Part shown: positions 54,919 through 62,992 of the stretch, one piece after another
How positions within the stretch are numbered: position 1 is the first letter of the stretch
How the letters are laid out: every line of letters begins with the position of its first letter
Assembly: GCA_947500585.1 (NCBI GenBank)
Contig: CANMSN010000015.1
Location: 1 to 64,000, forward strand
Source of the DNA: an uncultured Flavobacteriaceae bacterium
GTDB taxonomy: Bacteria > Bacteroidota > Bacteroidia > Flavobacteriales > Flavobacteriaceae
Reading direction: 5' to 3'
DNA: 64,000 nucleotides
Translations under genes and position numbers: made by a program
The notes under the pieces: model-generated
What the model was told of the DNA's origin: nothing
Seen by the model: only the letters and a program-made list of their open reading frames with translations
The model's database searches: none

Positions 54919-55018
54919 GCTTACCATTTACAGTAATTCTTAAATAAATAGGTGAATAACCATTTTTATTAATATCGTTTCCTCTTGGGTAAAATAGAAC
55001 CGAAAATGTGGTTTGCAT
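54919..55018 (-). pseudogene. N-terminus of a tyrosine recombinase cut by IS21
   Basis: From an ATG at 55018 the frame reads MQTTFSVLFYPRGNDINKNG, then YSPIYLRITVNGK, then continues into IS21 sequence (LQKTDKVYHQK). This is the arm-type DNA-binding start of Bacteroidota tyrosine integrases (F.L...K.NKNG..PIYLRITVNGKR). The catalytic part is missing, so the integrase is dead. It shows that the right arm comes from an integrative element. Confidence 0.75.
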
Positions 55019-55034
55019 CGGTGCGTAGTTTTTG
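55017..55034 (+). repeat. direct copy of the GGTGCGTA repeat
   Basis: ATCGGTGCGTAGTTTTTG overlaps the integrase start. It matches the left arm of the palindrome at 55108-55145 (TTCGGTGCGTAATTTTG). Possible integrase arm-binding or regulatory site. Confidence 0.45.
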
Positions 55035-55107
55035 TTCCTGTTAAAGATACAAAATTTAAAAACGCGAATTACATGTAAAGTGTTGTATAGCAGTATTTAA
55101 CAGTTAA

Positions 55108-55145
55108 TTCGGTGCGTAATTTTGATTAAAAATTTACGCACCGAA
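55108..55145. repeat. 38-base palindrome upstream of the integrase
   Basis: TTCGGTGCGTAA (55108-55119) and TTACGCACCGAA (55134-55145) are perfect inverted arms; the inner AT part is also nearly symmetrical. The same word occurs before, at the integrase start. A regulatory operator or attachment arm site is likely. Confidence 0.55.
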
Positions 55146-55200
55146 TCCCGCACCTTTTATTTGATTTTATATGGTTTTCTTTGATATTTAAGAAAATTAA

Positions 55201-55233
55201 AAAAGCCGATAAACATAGTGTTTATCGGCTTTT
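55201..55233. terminator. 15-bp perfect stem terminator
   Basis: AAAAGCCGATAAACA (55201-55215) and TGTTTATCGGCTTTT (55219-55233) with a 3-base loop; A-run before, T-run after, so it can work in both directions. It separates the integrase promoter from the 62-aa gene. Confidence 0.75.
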
Positions 55234-55236
55234 AGC

Positions 55237-55284
55237 GGAATTTGACAAATTCCTAGCGGAGAAAGAGGTAAGTGAACCTCTTTC
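55237..55284. other. palindromes and a tRNA 3'-end-like sequence, possible att site
   Basis: GGAATTTG-A-CAAATTCC (55237-55253) is a perfect palindrome between two AGCGGA words. GAAAGAGGT and ACCTCTTTC (55261-55269, 55276-55284) form a second hairpin. On the minus strand, ACCTCTTTCTCCGC resembles the T-arm and acceptor end of a serine tRNA, a usual integration target. Only the 3' end is present. Tentative. Confidence 0.3.
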
Positions 55285-55375
55285 GTAGTGCCTTTATTTA
55301 TTACTGTTTCAGTCCTGTACCATTGTTGGGTCACCTAATAGGTCACCTTTATACCTTGTAGTAAAGATAAGGAAT

Positions 55376-55564
55376 TTACTTGATTAATCCTTGTACTTTA
55401 CTGGTTTCAAAGCCCATAAAGTCGCAAAATTCATCGATAGTAACTAACTGATGAGCTTCTTTGTTAAGGCGTTCTTTAATCGCTTTGATTATTGTTCTGC
55501 CATAACGCTCACTCTTTCCTGTTACCACTTGCACGTCTTTAGGGTAAATACAGATTCTACTCAT
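55376..55564 (-). CDS. 62-aa protein of unknown function
   Basis: A 62-aa basic, helical protein: MSRICIYPKDVQVVTGKSER, YGRTIIKAIKERL, HQLVTIDEFCDFMGFETSKV. It resembles a family of small, frequent Bacteroidota proteins I have seen only as hypothetical. KSERYGRTIIKAIKERL looks like an HTH-type segment, so DNA binding is possible. It is divergent to the DUF6266-like gene. Confidence 0.6.
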   Translation of the reverse strand: MSRICIYPKDVQVVTGKSERYGRTIIKAIKERLNKEAHQLVTIDEFCDFMGFETSKVQGLIK

Positions 55565-55773
55565 TCACTTTAAATTTAAAATTAATACTCTAACTATACT
55601 TTATCTATACCGTTGCTATAAAGCACTTATATACAATATACGACTAATATCCCATTGAAAAAACTATCTAAAACGGAAGTTTTGGCAACTTATAAACACT
55701 ACGGAAGTACTTTAATATATTGACAGTCAATAGCTCGTATATTTGATATTCATCATCAATAAATGTATTAGTT

Positions 55774-56523
55774 ATGGCAAAATTAAAAGGTATTATTAAG
55801 TTAGAAGGAACGTTAGACAATCTAACTTTTTACAAAGCAAAAGAAGGTTATTTAGTAAAAACTAAAGGCGGTGTTTCTAAAGAGCGTATTCAAAATGACC
55901 CAGCGTTTGAGCGTACTCGTGAAAACGGTTCAGAATTTGGAAGTTCCGCATCATCTGGTAAACTATTGAGAACAGCAGTAAGAAACTTAATGATTAGAGC
56001 AAAAGACAATCGAGTTTCAAGTCGTGTTACTCAAAAAATGACTCAAATTAAAAACTTTGATACAACCTCTGTAAGAGGGCAAAGAAATGTAGCTACAGGA
56101 TTAGCAACATCAGAAGGTAAAGCCACATTACAAGGCTTGGATTTTAATAATAGAGCCATTTTAAGTGCTGTTTTATTCGCTCCGTTTACTGTAGATGGTG
56201 CAACAGGTGAAATTACGATTCCAAATTTAACACCTGCAAATGATATTGCATATCCAAGTGGCGCAACACACGTAAGTTTAAGTTCTGCATATTTAAAATT
56301 AGATTTTGCAACAACAGATAACGCCATCGAATACAGTCCAACTGTAAATATCCCTATTGATTCAACCTCTGCAACTCAAACACTAACGCCTGCAGGAGTT
56401 CCAACAGGCACAGGAAACGATATATTCGTTTTATTAGTTGAGTTTTTCCAAGAGATTAACGGTGTTCAGTATCCGCTTAAAAATGGCGCATATAACGTTT
56501 TAAATATCGTTGAAGTAGCATAG
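55774..56523 (+). CDS. DUF6266-like protein
   Basis: A 249-aa protein. Opens MAKLKGIIKLEGTLDNLTFYKAK..YLVKTKGG, which matches the DUF6266 opening (G.iGNLTFY...G..VRTKGG). The C-terminal half looks beta-rich (residues 120-249). No signal peptide. It is followed by a terminator. Function unknown; often multi-copy in flavobacterial genomes. Its pairing with the 62-aa gene may be meaningful. Confidence 0.6.
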   Translation: MAKLKGIIKLEGTLDNLTFYKAKEGYLVKTKGGVSKERIQNDPAFERTRENGSEFGSSASSGKLLRTAVRNLMIRAKDNRVSSRVTQKMTQIKNFDTTSVRGQRNVATGLATSEGKATLQGLDFNNRAILSAVLFAPFTVDGATGEITIPNLTPANDIAYPSGATHVSLSSAYLKLDFATTDNAIEYSPTVNIPIDSTSATQTLTPAGVPTGTGNDIFVLLVEFFQEINGVQYPLKNGAYNVLNIVEVA

Positions 56524-56550
56524 TTTCATTCTGACCTTTGAAGCTGAAAG

Positions 56551-56580
56551 AGTCCTATAATTTTTATTGTAGGGCTTTTT
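56551..56580 (+). terminator. terminator after DUF6266-like gene
   Basis: AGTCCTATAAT and ATTGTAGGGCT pair with two G-U wobbles and are followed by a T-run (CTTTTTC). Located just after the stop. Confidence 0.65.
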
Positions 56581-57055
56581 CTTTTGCCATAATTTTTTTG
56601 AAGAAAAGAAAAAAGACAGCCAATGTTAAAGGTAGCGTGGATGATGCTGTCAAGGTTTTTGGTTAAAAGTTTTTTACTCTAAAATTTTGAACCTTATTAC
56701 GATTGCTTCTTAAAAAAAAGTTTTATTCAAAACCCGTAGGGCTTGACCTTTACAGTATTGAGCGTTGGCTGATGGAAGCTACCTATATTTGCTTTCTTTT
56801 TTATTTTTTTATGTACTTCATTTTCAAGTTTAGCACAAACTAAAGACTTTCAATTATAGTACTATGTTTCTTGATATTTGTTAACGAAATGAAACAAACA
56901 AAGACTTGAGGTAAGGAATACTTGGACTTAACGATGGTTTTGTGCAGATGAATGAGATAACTAATATTCTAACCTAATTTATCTTACTACTGTTTCATTA
57001 TAGTTCTAAATATGGTTATATGTTCCAATGTGAGCGTGGGATAAGCGGATATTTT

Positions 57056-57144
57056 ACATAATACCAGTTATAGCTACGAAAATATGAGAATACTGCGTTA
57101 GCAAACCCTTGAAAGGATTTTTGCTACTATAACTTGTATTATGT
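57056..57144. repeat. nested palindrome
   Basis: Outer arms ACATAATACCAGTTATAG (57056-57073) and CTATAACTTGTATTATGT (57127-57144) differ at one position. Inside, TAGCAAACCCTT and AAAGGATTTTTGCTA pair again. The layout resembles attC-like or REP-like intergenic palindromes of Bacteroidota, including the internal GCGTTAGCAAAC word. Confidence 0.55.
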
Positions 57145-57197
57145 AACATAGCTTGGGTGAGTTTAGGGTTTTATGATATAATAATAAAAGAATAGCT

Positions 57198-57240
57198 TAT
57201 TGCAGTTTGGTTTGATTTTATGAAAACCAAAGCTGTAATA
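57198..57240. repeat. long imperfect hairpin
   Basis: TATTGCAGTTTGGTTT (57198-57213) pairs with AAAACCAAAGCTGTAATA (57223-57240) with a bulge and a wobble. It lies before the 3' end of the P-type ATPase gene (minus strand), so could act in its termination. Confidence 0.35.
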
Positions 57241-57349
57241 TGCTGTTACCTTAAAGACAAAAAAACGCTAAACTTGTATGGTGAGCGGAACAACACAAAA
57301 GACAGAGGATTTTGAGGTACGAAAAAACTGGGTTTTGGGTTGTGGGGGA

Positions 57350-59305
57350 TTATGACCATTTCATTTTCTGTAATCTAACAGCATTCAAAATGGCTAATAA
57401 AGCCACTCCTACATCTGCAAATACCGCTTCCCACATTGTAGCTAAACCACCTGCTCCTAAAATCAATACAATAACTTTGACACCAAAAGCTAAAATAATA
57501 TTCTGCCAAACTACTTTGCGTGTAGAACGACTAATTTTAATGGCTCTCACTACTTTTGATGGTTGGTCTGTTTGAATAATGACGTCTGCGGTTTCAATAG
57601 CTACATCACTACCTAAACCACCCATTGCAATACCAACGTTACTTACTGCTAAAACAGGTGCATCGTTAATCCCATCACCTATAAAAGCTACTTTATTTTC
57701 AGGATTCTTCTTTAAAATTTCTACTTCCTTTAATTTATCTTCTGGTAGTAGACCACCTTTAGCATTTTCAATATTTAAATCTTTGGCTACTTGTTGGGTT
57801 ATTGAATCCTTATCGCCAGAAAGCATCATAATATTTTTAATACCTACTTTGTGTAAATCTGTAATTGTTTCTTTTGCATCCTCTTTTAATTCATCTGCTA
57901 TTACTACATAACCTGCAAATTGATTATCGATTGCAACTAATACTATCGATTCTACAATAGATTCCGTTTCAGTTGGAACATCAATACTATTGGCAATCAT
58001 TAAGGCTTTGTTACCTACTAAAACAGTTTTACCGTTAACTATACCTTTTAATCCTTTACCAGCAATTTCAGAAACTTCTTTTGCTTCATAGCTATTTTCA
58101 GTTCCTTTATATACCATTATGGCTTTAGCTATTGGATGCGTGGATTGTTCTTCCATAGCCATTAAATACTTCATAAAATCTGATTCATCCCAACCAATAA
58201 TTTTTATTTTCTTGATTTTAAATACACCTTTAGTAACTGTCCCTGTTTTATCCATTACTAACGTGTTTATCTTGGTCATAGCGTCTAAAAATGAAGCACC
58301 TTTAAATAAAATACCATTCTTTGAAGCTACACCTAAACCACCGAAATATCCTAAAGGGATTGAAATTACCAATGCGCACGGACAAGAGATTACCAAGAAT
58401 ATTAATGCTCTATATAGCCAATCTCTAAACACATAATCATCTACAAAAAAGTAAGGTAGGAAAGTAACGCCAATAGCTAAAAACACTACAATTGGTGTAT
58501 ATCTGCGAGCAAACTGTCTAATGAATAATTCTGTTTTAGATTTGCGAGCTGTTGCGTTCTGTACCATATCCAAAATCCGAGCAATGGAACTATCTTTAAA
58601 TTCTTTTGTGGTTTCAATTTCAATAACACCATCCATATTAATACTGCCTGCAAATACTTTTTCGCCTTTTAAAATTGTATCGGGTTTACTTTCGCCTGTT
58701 AAAGCTGCAGTGTTGAATGAACCTTTTTCTGAAAGCAAATTACCATCTAATGGAATTTTTTCTCCCACACGGACTTGTACTTTTTCTCCAATTTCAACCG
58801 TTTCAGGACTTACAGATACATAATCATTGTTGCGATATACCAGAGCTTCATTTGGTCTTACATCAAGCAACGCTTTTATATTTCCTTTAGCTCTGTTAAC
58901 TGCTGCATTTTGAAACAATTCGCCAACTGCGTAAAACAACATTACTGCAACACCTTCAGGATATTCGCCAATAATAAATGCACCAATAGTAGCAATGGAC
59001 ATTAAAAAGAACTCTGTAAACACATCACCTTTTTTAATGCTTTCCCAACCTTCCTTTACAACAGGAAGTCCAACTGGCAAATAAGCAATACCATACCATA
59101 TAATGCGAATCCAATCCTTGAAAAAGGTAACATCAAAATAGTCAAACCCAATACCAATAATAAGCATTGAAAAACTTATGATTGCTGGAATATAGGCTTT
59201 TATATTACTGGAATTACCACTATGATTATGACCATTATCGTGACTATGTTGCTCTTCCGAATTTGGTTTTAAATCTCTTAAATTGATTTTCTTTTTTTTC
59301 ATCAT
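57350..59305 (-). CDS. P1B-type metal-exporting ATPase (Zn/Cd/Pb type)
   Basis: A 651-aa inner-membrane ATPase. The N-terminus lacks the CxxC HMA domain but has a His-rich stretch (HSHDNGHNH). TGES motif near 210, VISCPCALVIS near 309, DKTGT near 351, STHPIAKA near 392 and GDGINDAPVLA near 541. The last helices carry K..V and the DVGVALLAILNA motif, the P1B-2 (zinc/cadmium) signature. It probably exports Zn or Cd to the periplasm. Part of the metal cluster with the Fur regulator. Confidence 0.92.
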   Translation of the reverse strand: MMKKKKINLRDLKPNSEEQHSHDNGHNHSGNSSNIKAYIPAIISFSMLIIGIGFDYFDVTFFKDWIRIIWYGIAYLPVGLPVVKEGWESIKKGDVFTEFFLMSIATIGAFIIGEYPEGVAVMLFYAVGELFQNAAVNRAKGNIKALLDVRPNEALVYRNNDYVSVSPETVEIGEKVQVRVGEKIPLDGNLLSEKGSFNTAALTGESKPDTILKGEKVFAGSINMDGVIEIETTKEFKDSSIARILDMVQNATARKSKTELFIRQFARRYTPIVVFLAIGVTFLPYFFVDDYVFRDWLYRALIFLVISCPCALVISIPLGYFGGLGVASKNGILFKGASFLDAMTKINTLVMDKTGTVTKGVFKIKKIKIIGWDESDFMKYLMAMEEQSTHPIAKAIMVYKGTENSYEAKEVSEIAGKGLKGIVNGKTVLVGNKALMIANSIDVPTETESIVESIVLVAIDNQFAGYVVIADELKEDAKETITDLHKVGIKNIMMLSGDKDSITQQVAKDLNIENAKGGLLPEDKLKEVEILKKNPENKVAFIGDGINDAPVLAVSNVGIAMGGLGSDVAIETADVIIQTDQPSKVVRAIKISRSTRKVVWQNIILAFGVKVIVLILGAGGLATMWEAVFADVGVALLAILNAVRLQKMKWS

Positions 59306-59331
59306 TATTTAATTCTTTAGATAAGAAATAT

Positions 59332-59916
59332 TTATATCCAACGTCTTACTTTTTTTGCATACTCTAAATAATCATTCTCGAATTCTCTTTTTAAAAACTC
59401 TTCTTCTAATCTAATTTGTGTGTTTATACTTATTGTTGATAATGAAATTATTAATAATGTAAAAGCGTTCGGAATTACTAAAAACAGTCCAATATTTGCA
59501 ATCATAATTCCAAGAAAAATTGGGTTTCTTGAAATTGAAAACATTCCATTTGTTACTAATTTGGTTTTGTTATTTTCATCTATTCCAATTCTCCAAGAGG
59601 TTGACATTTGGCTTTGAGAAATCCACACTAAAATCAATGATGCAAACAAAAATGCCCAACCAATTTTTTGTAAAATAGGATTTTCTAAATACCAAAAAGG
59701 TAATAAATATTCGTACCACTCTTTTTTGAAAGCATAGATACCCACGATAATAAGCTCAAAAATTGTTATAAACTTAAAAACCTTTCCATTAAAATCGTGA
59801 GCATCATCTGTTTTATTAAAGGTGAATGGGTTTATTCCTGTTTTTTTCCAAAGTAAAATAGACCTTAATACAAAGACCAATAAAAAATATAATAGCAGAT
59901 AAGCGAATAATAACAT
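59332..59916 (-). CDS. isoprenylcysteine carboxyl methyltransferase-like membrane protein
   Basis: A 194-aa protein with about five helices. The start at 59916 (MLLFAYLLLYFLLVF) is chosen because the 14 upstream codons are not hydrophobic. SISRNPIFLGIMIANIGLFL and the closing RLEEEFLKREFENDYLEYAKKVRRW are the ICMT/PEMT family marks. These are SAM-dependent membrane methyltransferases, often near metal-resistance genes. It lies 26 bases before the P1B ATPase start, in one operon. The substrate is unknown. Confidence 0.78.
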   Translation of the reverse strand: MLLFAYLLLYFLLVFVLRSILLWKKTGINPFTFNKTDDAHDFNGKVFKFITIFELIIVGIYAFKKEWYEYLLPFWYLENPILQKIGWAFLFASLILVWISQSQMSTSWRIGIDENNKTKLVTNGMFSISRNPIFLGIMIANIGLFLVIPNAFTLLIISLSTISINTQIRLEEEFLKREFENDYLEYAKKVRRWI

Positions 59917-59972
59917 AGTTTCTAATTTGATACAAAAATGCTCTAAAAACCAATGCAATGGAAGTGCATTTG

Positions 59973-60386
59973 TTATCCACTACACTTATCACATATACCT
60001 TTTATAACCAAGTTTACATTTTCTGAAACAAAGCCATCAGGCACTTTTATTTGAGGAATTTTATGGTCTGTTAAGCAAATGGTTTCATTGCAATTGTTAC
60101 AATGGAAATGTAAGTGTAAATCGGTTTTTATGTCGCAACTACAACCTTGTTCACATAATGCGTATTTGGTAATACCTGTACCATCATCTATTTGATGAAC
60201 AATATCCTTTTCTTCAAAAGTTTTAATAGTTCTGTAAAGTGTAGTTCTATCTGCTTTTTCAAACGCATTTTCAATATCGCTTAATGTTACTGCAATTTCT
60301 TTTTCTGCAAGAAACTTATAAATCAACAGACGCATTGCTGTAACACGTACTTGTTTAGACTCTAATAATTGTTCTATTGTTTCCAT
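59973..60386 (-). CDS. Fur-family metal regulator
   Basis: A 137-aa regulator. Winged helix with LSDIENAFEKADRTTLYRTIKTFEEKDIVHQI (about 38-70). The C-terminus has HLHFHCNNCNETICL and the late CDKC pair, typical for Fur/Zur structural zinc sites. It overlaps no gene and lies 2 bases before the TonB receptor stop. Placed with a zinc-type ATPase and a TonB receptor, it is probably a Zur-type repressor; the metal is inference. Confidence 0.88.
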   Translation of the reverse strand: METIEQLLESKQVRVTAMRLLIYKFLAEKEIAVTLSDIENAFEKADRTTLYRTIKTFEEKDIVHQIDDGTGITKYALCEQGCSCDIKTDLHLHFHCNNCNETICLTDHKIPQIKVPDGFVSENVNLVIKGICDKCSG

Positions 60387-60388
60387 AA

Positions 60389-62575
60389 TTAATCGTGGTC
60401 TTCGTTTCCAAATGGTTTAATAATAAGTCCTACGCTAAATATAAAGCCATCTGTAGGTGCATAAATCTCTGGAAAAACAGGATTTTCGTGAGGTGGTAAT
60501 ACCAAAGGTGAAAACCTGCTTTGTCTTCTATCTGTAAAGTTTTCAAAGTTCACAAATACGCTACCCAATTTAAAATTACGCATTAACAATAAACCCATAG
60601 TTACAAAGTCTGTAGTTTCATTTCCATTAGATAAAAATTGTTTCCCTGTATAGTAGGTTTCATAACCAATTCGCCATTTGTCTGATTCGTACATTAAAAC
60701 ACTACCTGCGTTATGCTTCGCTGTTAATGGTTTTTGAGGATTATCAGGTAAATAATTTAGTTTGGTATCAATAAGCGCATAGTTTAAAAACCATCTAAAG
60801 TCTTTGTATGTAAATTTAATATTAGTTTCAGCACCTTTGCTAAAGATTTCATCTGGCGCATTCTCAAACTTAAACAAACCGCTATCTGTCGTATTTAAAA
60901 GTAGTCCATCATTTATTGCAGTAACATAGAATAATTGATTTACAGAAAAACCAATCTCATCAGTTAAACGTGTTTGATAGTTAAAATCAAAATTAACACC
61001 ATAAGAACGTTCTGCATCTACTGTGGATTTATCTATTGAAAGAACATTTTCGAAATTTATATACTCTGCTTCTTCTGTAAAAATATCTGGAATTTTATAA
61101 CCTAAACCGCCACCAATTCTACTTGAAAATCCACTATTATTTTTATATAGTAATGAAATTCTTGGAAGTGGAAAGAAACCGAAATCAGTATTGTAATCTG
61201 CTCTTAATCCTGTTTCTAATATCCAATTATCTGAAATATCGTAGATATTATTTGCAAATGCTCCAAAGGTTACATCTTTTTGGTCTCGCTGTAATGGTGC
61301 GTTATCATTTTCATCAAAATTTGAGGTATATAGATTAGCTCCAACTATCCAATCCGTTTTTTCTGATGCTTTGTTATATGTGATTTCAGTAAAAGTATTT
61401 GTTTGCTTACCATCAAAATTAAAATCAGGAACAGTTAAATTCCTATCAAAAAAAGAGACACTATTTTTAAATTCTAATGAGCTAACAGAATCTAATTGCG
61501 TTTGATACACCAATTGACTACTTAATCTTTTAGAATTATTTTCTTCAGTATATTGATGTATGCCATTTTCTCCACTTTCAATTTTGGTAATATCTCCACC
61601 AATTCTATCATCATACGTTCCGTTTAATCCAAACCAAAGTGTTGTTTTATCTGATGGATAATAAAACAGTTTAGGATTAAAAGAAATTGATGTTGTTTTT
61701 GGTAGGTTGCTAAAGCCATCATCTTCTAGGTCATATGCTTTTTGATAATGACCAGAGCCATAAAGTGAAACACCAAACTTTTCATTTCGTTTGCTATAAA
61801 ATACATTAGCTGTACTACCTAATGCTTGGGTCTGCGTAAGCATAATGTCTAAAGCAGGTTCTTCGTCTGGTGTTTTAGATACCATATTTACCAATCCTGC
61901 GATAGCACCACCTCCATAAAGTGTAGAGGAACTTCCTTTAATAATCTCAAATTGTTGTAAATCTAAAGGTGGAATTTGCAAAATACTTAATCCACTTGAA
62001 AAGCCACCATAAAGCGGAAAGCCATCTCTCAATAGCTGTGTATATCGTCCATCTAATCCTTGAATACGAATATTAGTACTACCACTACTTAATGAGGTTT
62101 GTTGCATTTGTATTCCTGTACTTTCACGAAGCACCATAGAAATATTAGTAGGGTTCATTATTGCTTTTTCTCCTAATTCCTCTGCACCGATAAACTCGAT
62201 ACGTGTAGGTATTTTTCGTACTGTTCTTGTGCTTCTTGTAGATTGCAGTACTACAGCATCTAATTGATTACCACCCTCTTTTAGTTTAAACACTAATTCA
62301 TTATTACTTGGAATTTGAATTGTTGTCTCAAATGTTTCAAAACCTAAAAAGGAAATTATTATTTGATGCTTACCGTCTGGTATTTCTGTAAATTCTGCAA
62401 TACCATCAAAATTAGTTACAGCACCTTTTTTTAATGCTTCAAAGTAAACCGTAGCACCCATTAAAGGCTCGTTTTCAGCCTCTGTGATGACTTTTATTTG
62501 TATGTCAGTTGTTTGTGCCTGTAATGATAGGCAAAGTATTAAAATGAGCTTAATGCTCAATATGTATTTATTCAT
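60389..62575 (-). CDS. TonB-dependent receptor, probable metal uptake
   Basis: A 728-aa outer-membrane receptor. Signal peptide, carboxypeptidase-like domain (IQIKVITEAENEPLMGATVYFEA, about 24-105), then the plug (RKIPTRIEFIGAEELGEKA, SGSTNIRIQGLDGRYTQLLRDGFPLYGG) and a barrel ending in GFIFSVGLIIKPFG. The context of a Fur-type regulator, a His/Cys-containing small protein and a metal ATPase suggests a metal or metallophore ligand. Last-but-one gene on the upstream side of fur, with a 2-base gap. Confidence 0.88.
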   Translation of the reverse strand: MNKYILSIKLILILCLSLQAQTTDIQIKVITEAENEPLMGATVYFEALKKGAVTNFDGIAEFTEIPDGKHQIIISFLGFETFETTIQIPSNNELVFKLKEGGNQLDAVVLQSTRSTRTVRKIPTRIEFIGAEELGEKAIMNPTNISMVLRESTGIQMQQTSLSSGSTNIRIQGLDGRYTQLLRDGFPLYGGFSSGLSILQIPPLDLQQFEIIKGSSSTLYGGGAIAGLVNMVSKTPDEEPALDIMLTQTQALGSTANVFYSKRNEKFGVSLYGSGHYQKAYDLEDDGFSNLPKTTSISFNPKLFYYPSDKTTLWFGLNGTYDDRIGGDITKIESGENGIHQYTEENNSKRLSSQLVYQTQLDSVSSLEFKNSVSFFDRNLTVPDFNFDGKQTNTFTEITYNKASEKTDWIVGANLYTSNFDENDNAPLQRDQKDVTFGAFANNIYDISDNWILETGLRADYNTDFGFFPLPRISLLYKNNSGFSSRIGGGLGYKIPDIFTEEAEYINFENVLSIDKSTVDAERSYGVNFDFNYQTRLTDEIGFSVNQLFYVTAINDGLLLNTTDSGLFKFENAPDEIFSKGAETNIKFTYKDFRWFLNYALIDTKLNYLPDNPQKPLTAKHNAGSVLMYESDKWRIGYETYYTGKQFLSNGNETTDFVTMGLLLMRNFKLGSVFVNFENFTDRRQSRFSPLVLPPHENPVFPEIYAPTDGFIFSVGLIIKPFGNEDHD

Positions 62576-62624
62576 TGAATTATAATTGTAATTAACTAAA
62601 TAATTGATTTAAAATCGTGTTGTT

Positions 62625-62942
62625 TTAGCTTATTACTTGTGGCGGTTGCCAAATGTTGGAAAGGAAATTGAACCTATATATAGGTTGATATGTAGAAATT
62701 AACTCCGTTGAAATTTCAATATTGAATTTTAAATCAAATGTTTTGATTGGTTCGTAAGTAATTGACATACCGCAACAATTACAAATACAAGTTACAGGAC
62801 AAGAATCGTCACTATCTTCTTGATGATTGTGATTAACACTTATTTCGTCTTGATGCTGGTCTTCTATGTTTTGACCATCAGAACAAGGCTTCGCTGAAAG
62901 CAATAGTATTATTAATGATAATATGACTGTTACAAATTTCAT
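62625..62942 (-). CDS. DUF6660-like small periplasmic protein
   Basis: A 105-aa protein with signal peptide (MKFVTVILSLIILLLSAKPC). The mature part is rich in Asp, His and Cys (HQDEISVNHNHQEDSDDSCP, CICNCCGMS). This fits DUF6660, small proteins found before TonB metal receptors. A metal-binding role is likely from composition only. It starts the metal operon, 49 bases before the receptor. Confidence 0.75.
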   Translation of the reverse strand: MKFVTVILSLIILLLSAKPCSDGQNIEDQHQDEISVNHNHQEDSDDSCPVTCICNCCGMSITYEPIKTFDLKFNIEISTELISTYQPIYRFNFLSNIWQPPQVIS

Positions 62943-62992
62943 AATTACAAAGATAAAAATTTAATGATGCAATGGTTGTGCAATTATTTTAT

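Larger units (their letters stand above)
56584..57349. other. gene-free stretch with two large hairpins
   Basis: No convincing reading frame. It contains the nested palindrome at 57056-57144 and a hairpin at 57198-57240. The remainder is AT-rich and not recognised. It may carry a small RNA or a cassette-type recombination site. Confidence 0.4.

Noticed and set aside
55237-55284. A complete serine tRNA
   Set aside because: Only a T-arm/acceptor-like end is visible; no anticodon arm or D-arm can be folded.
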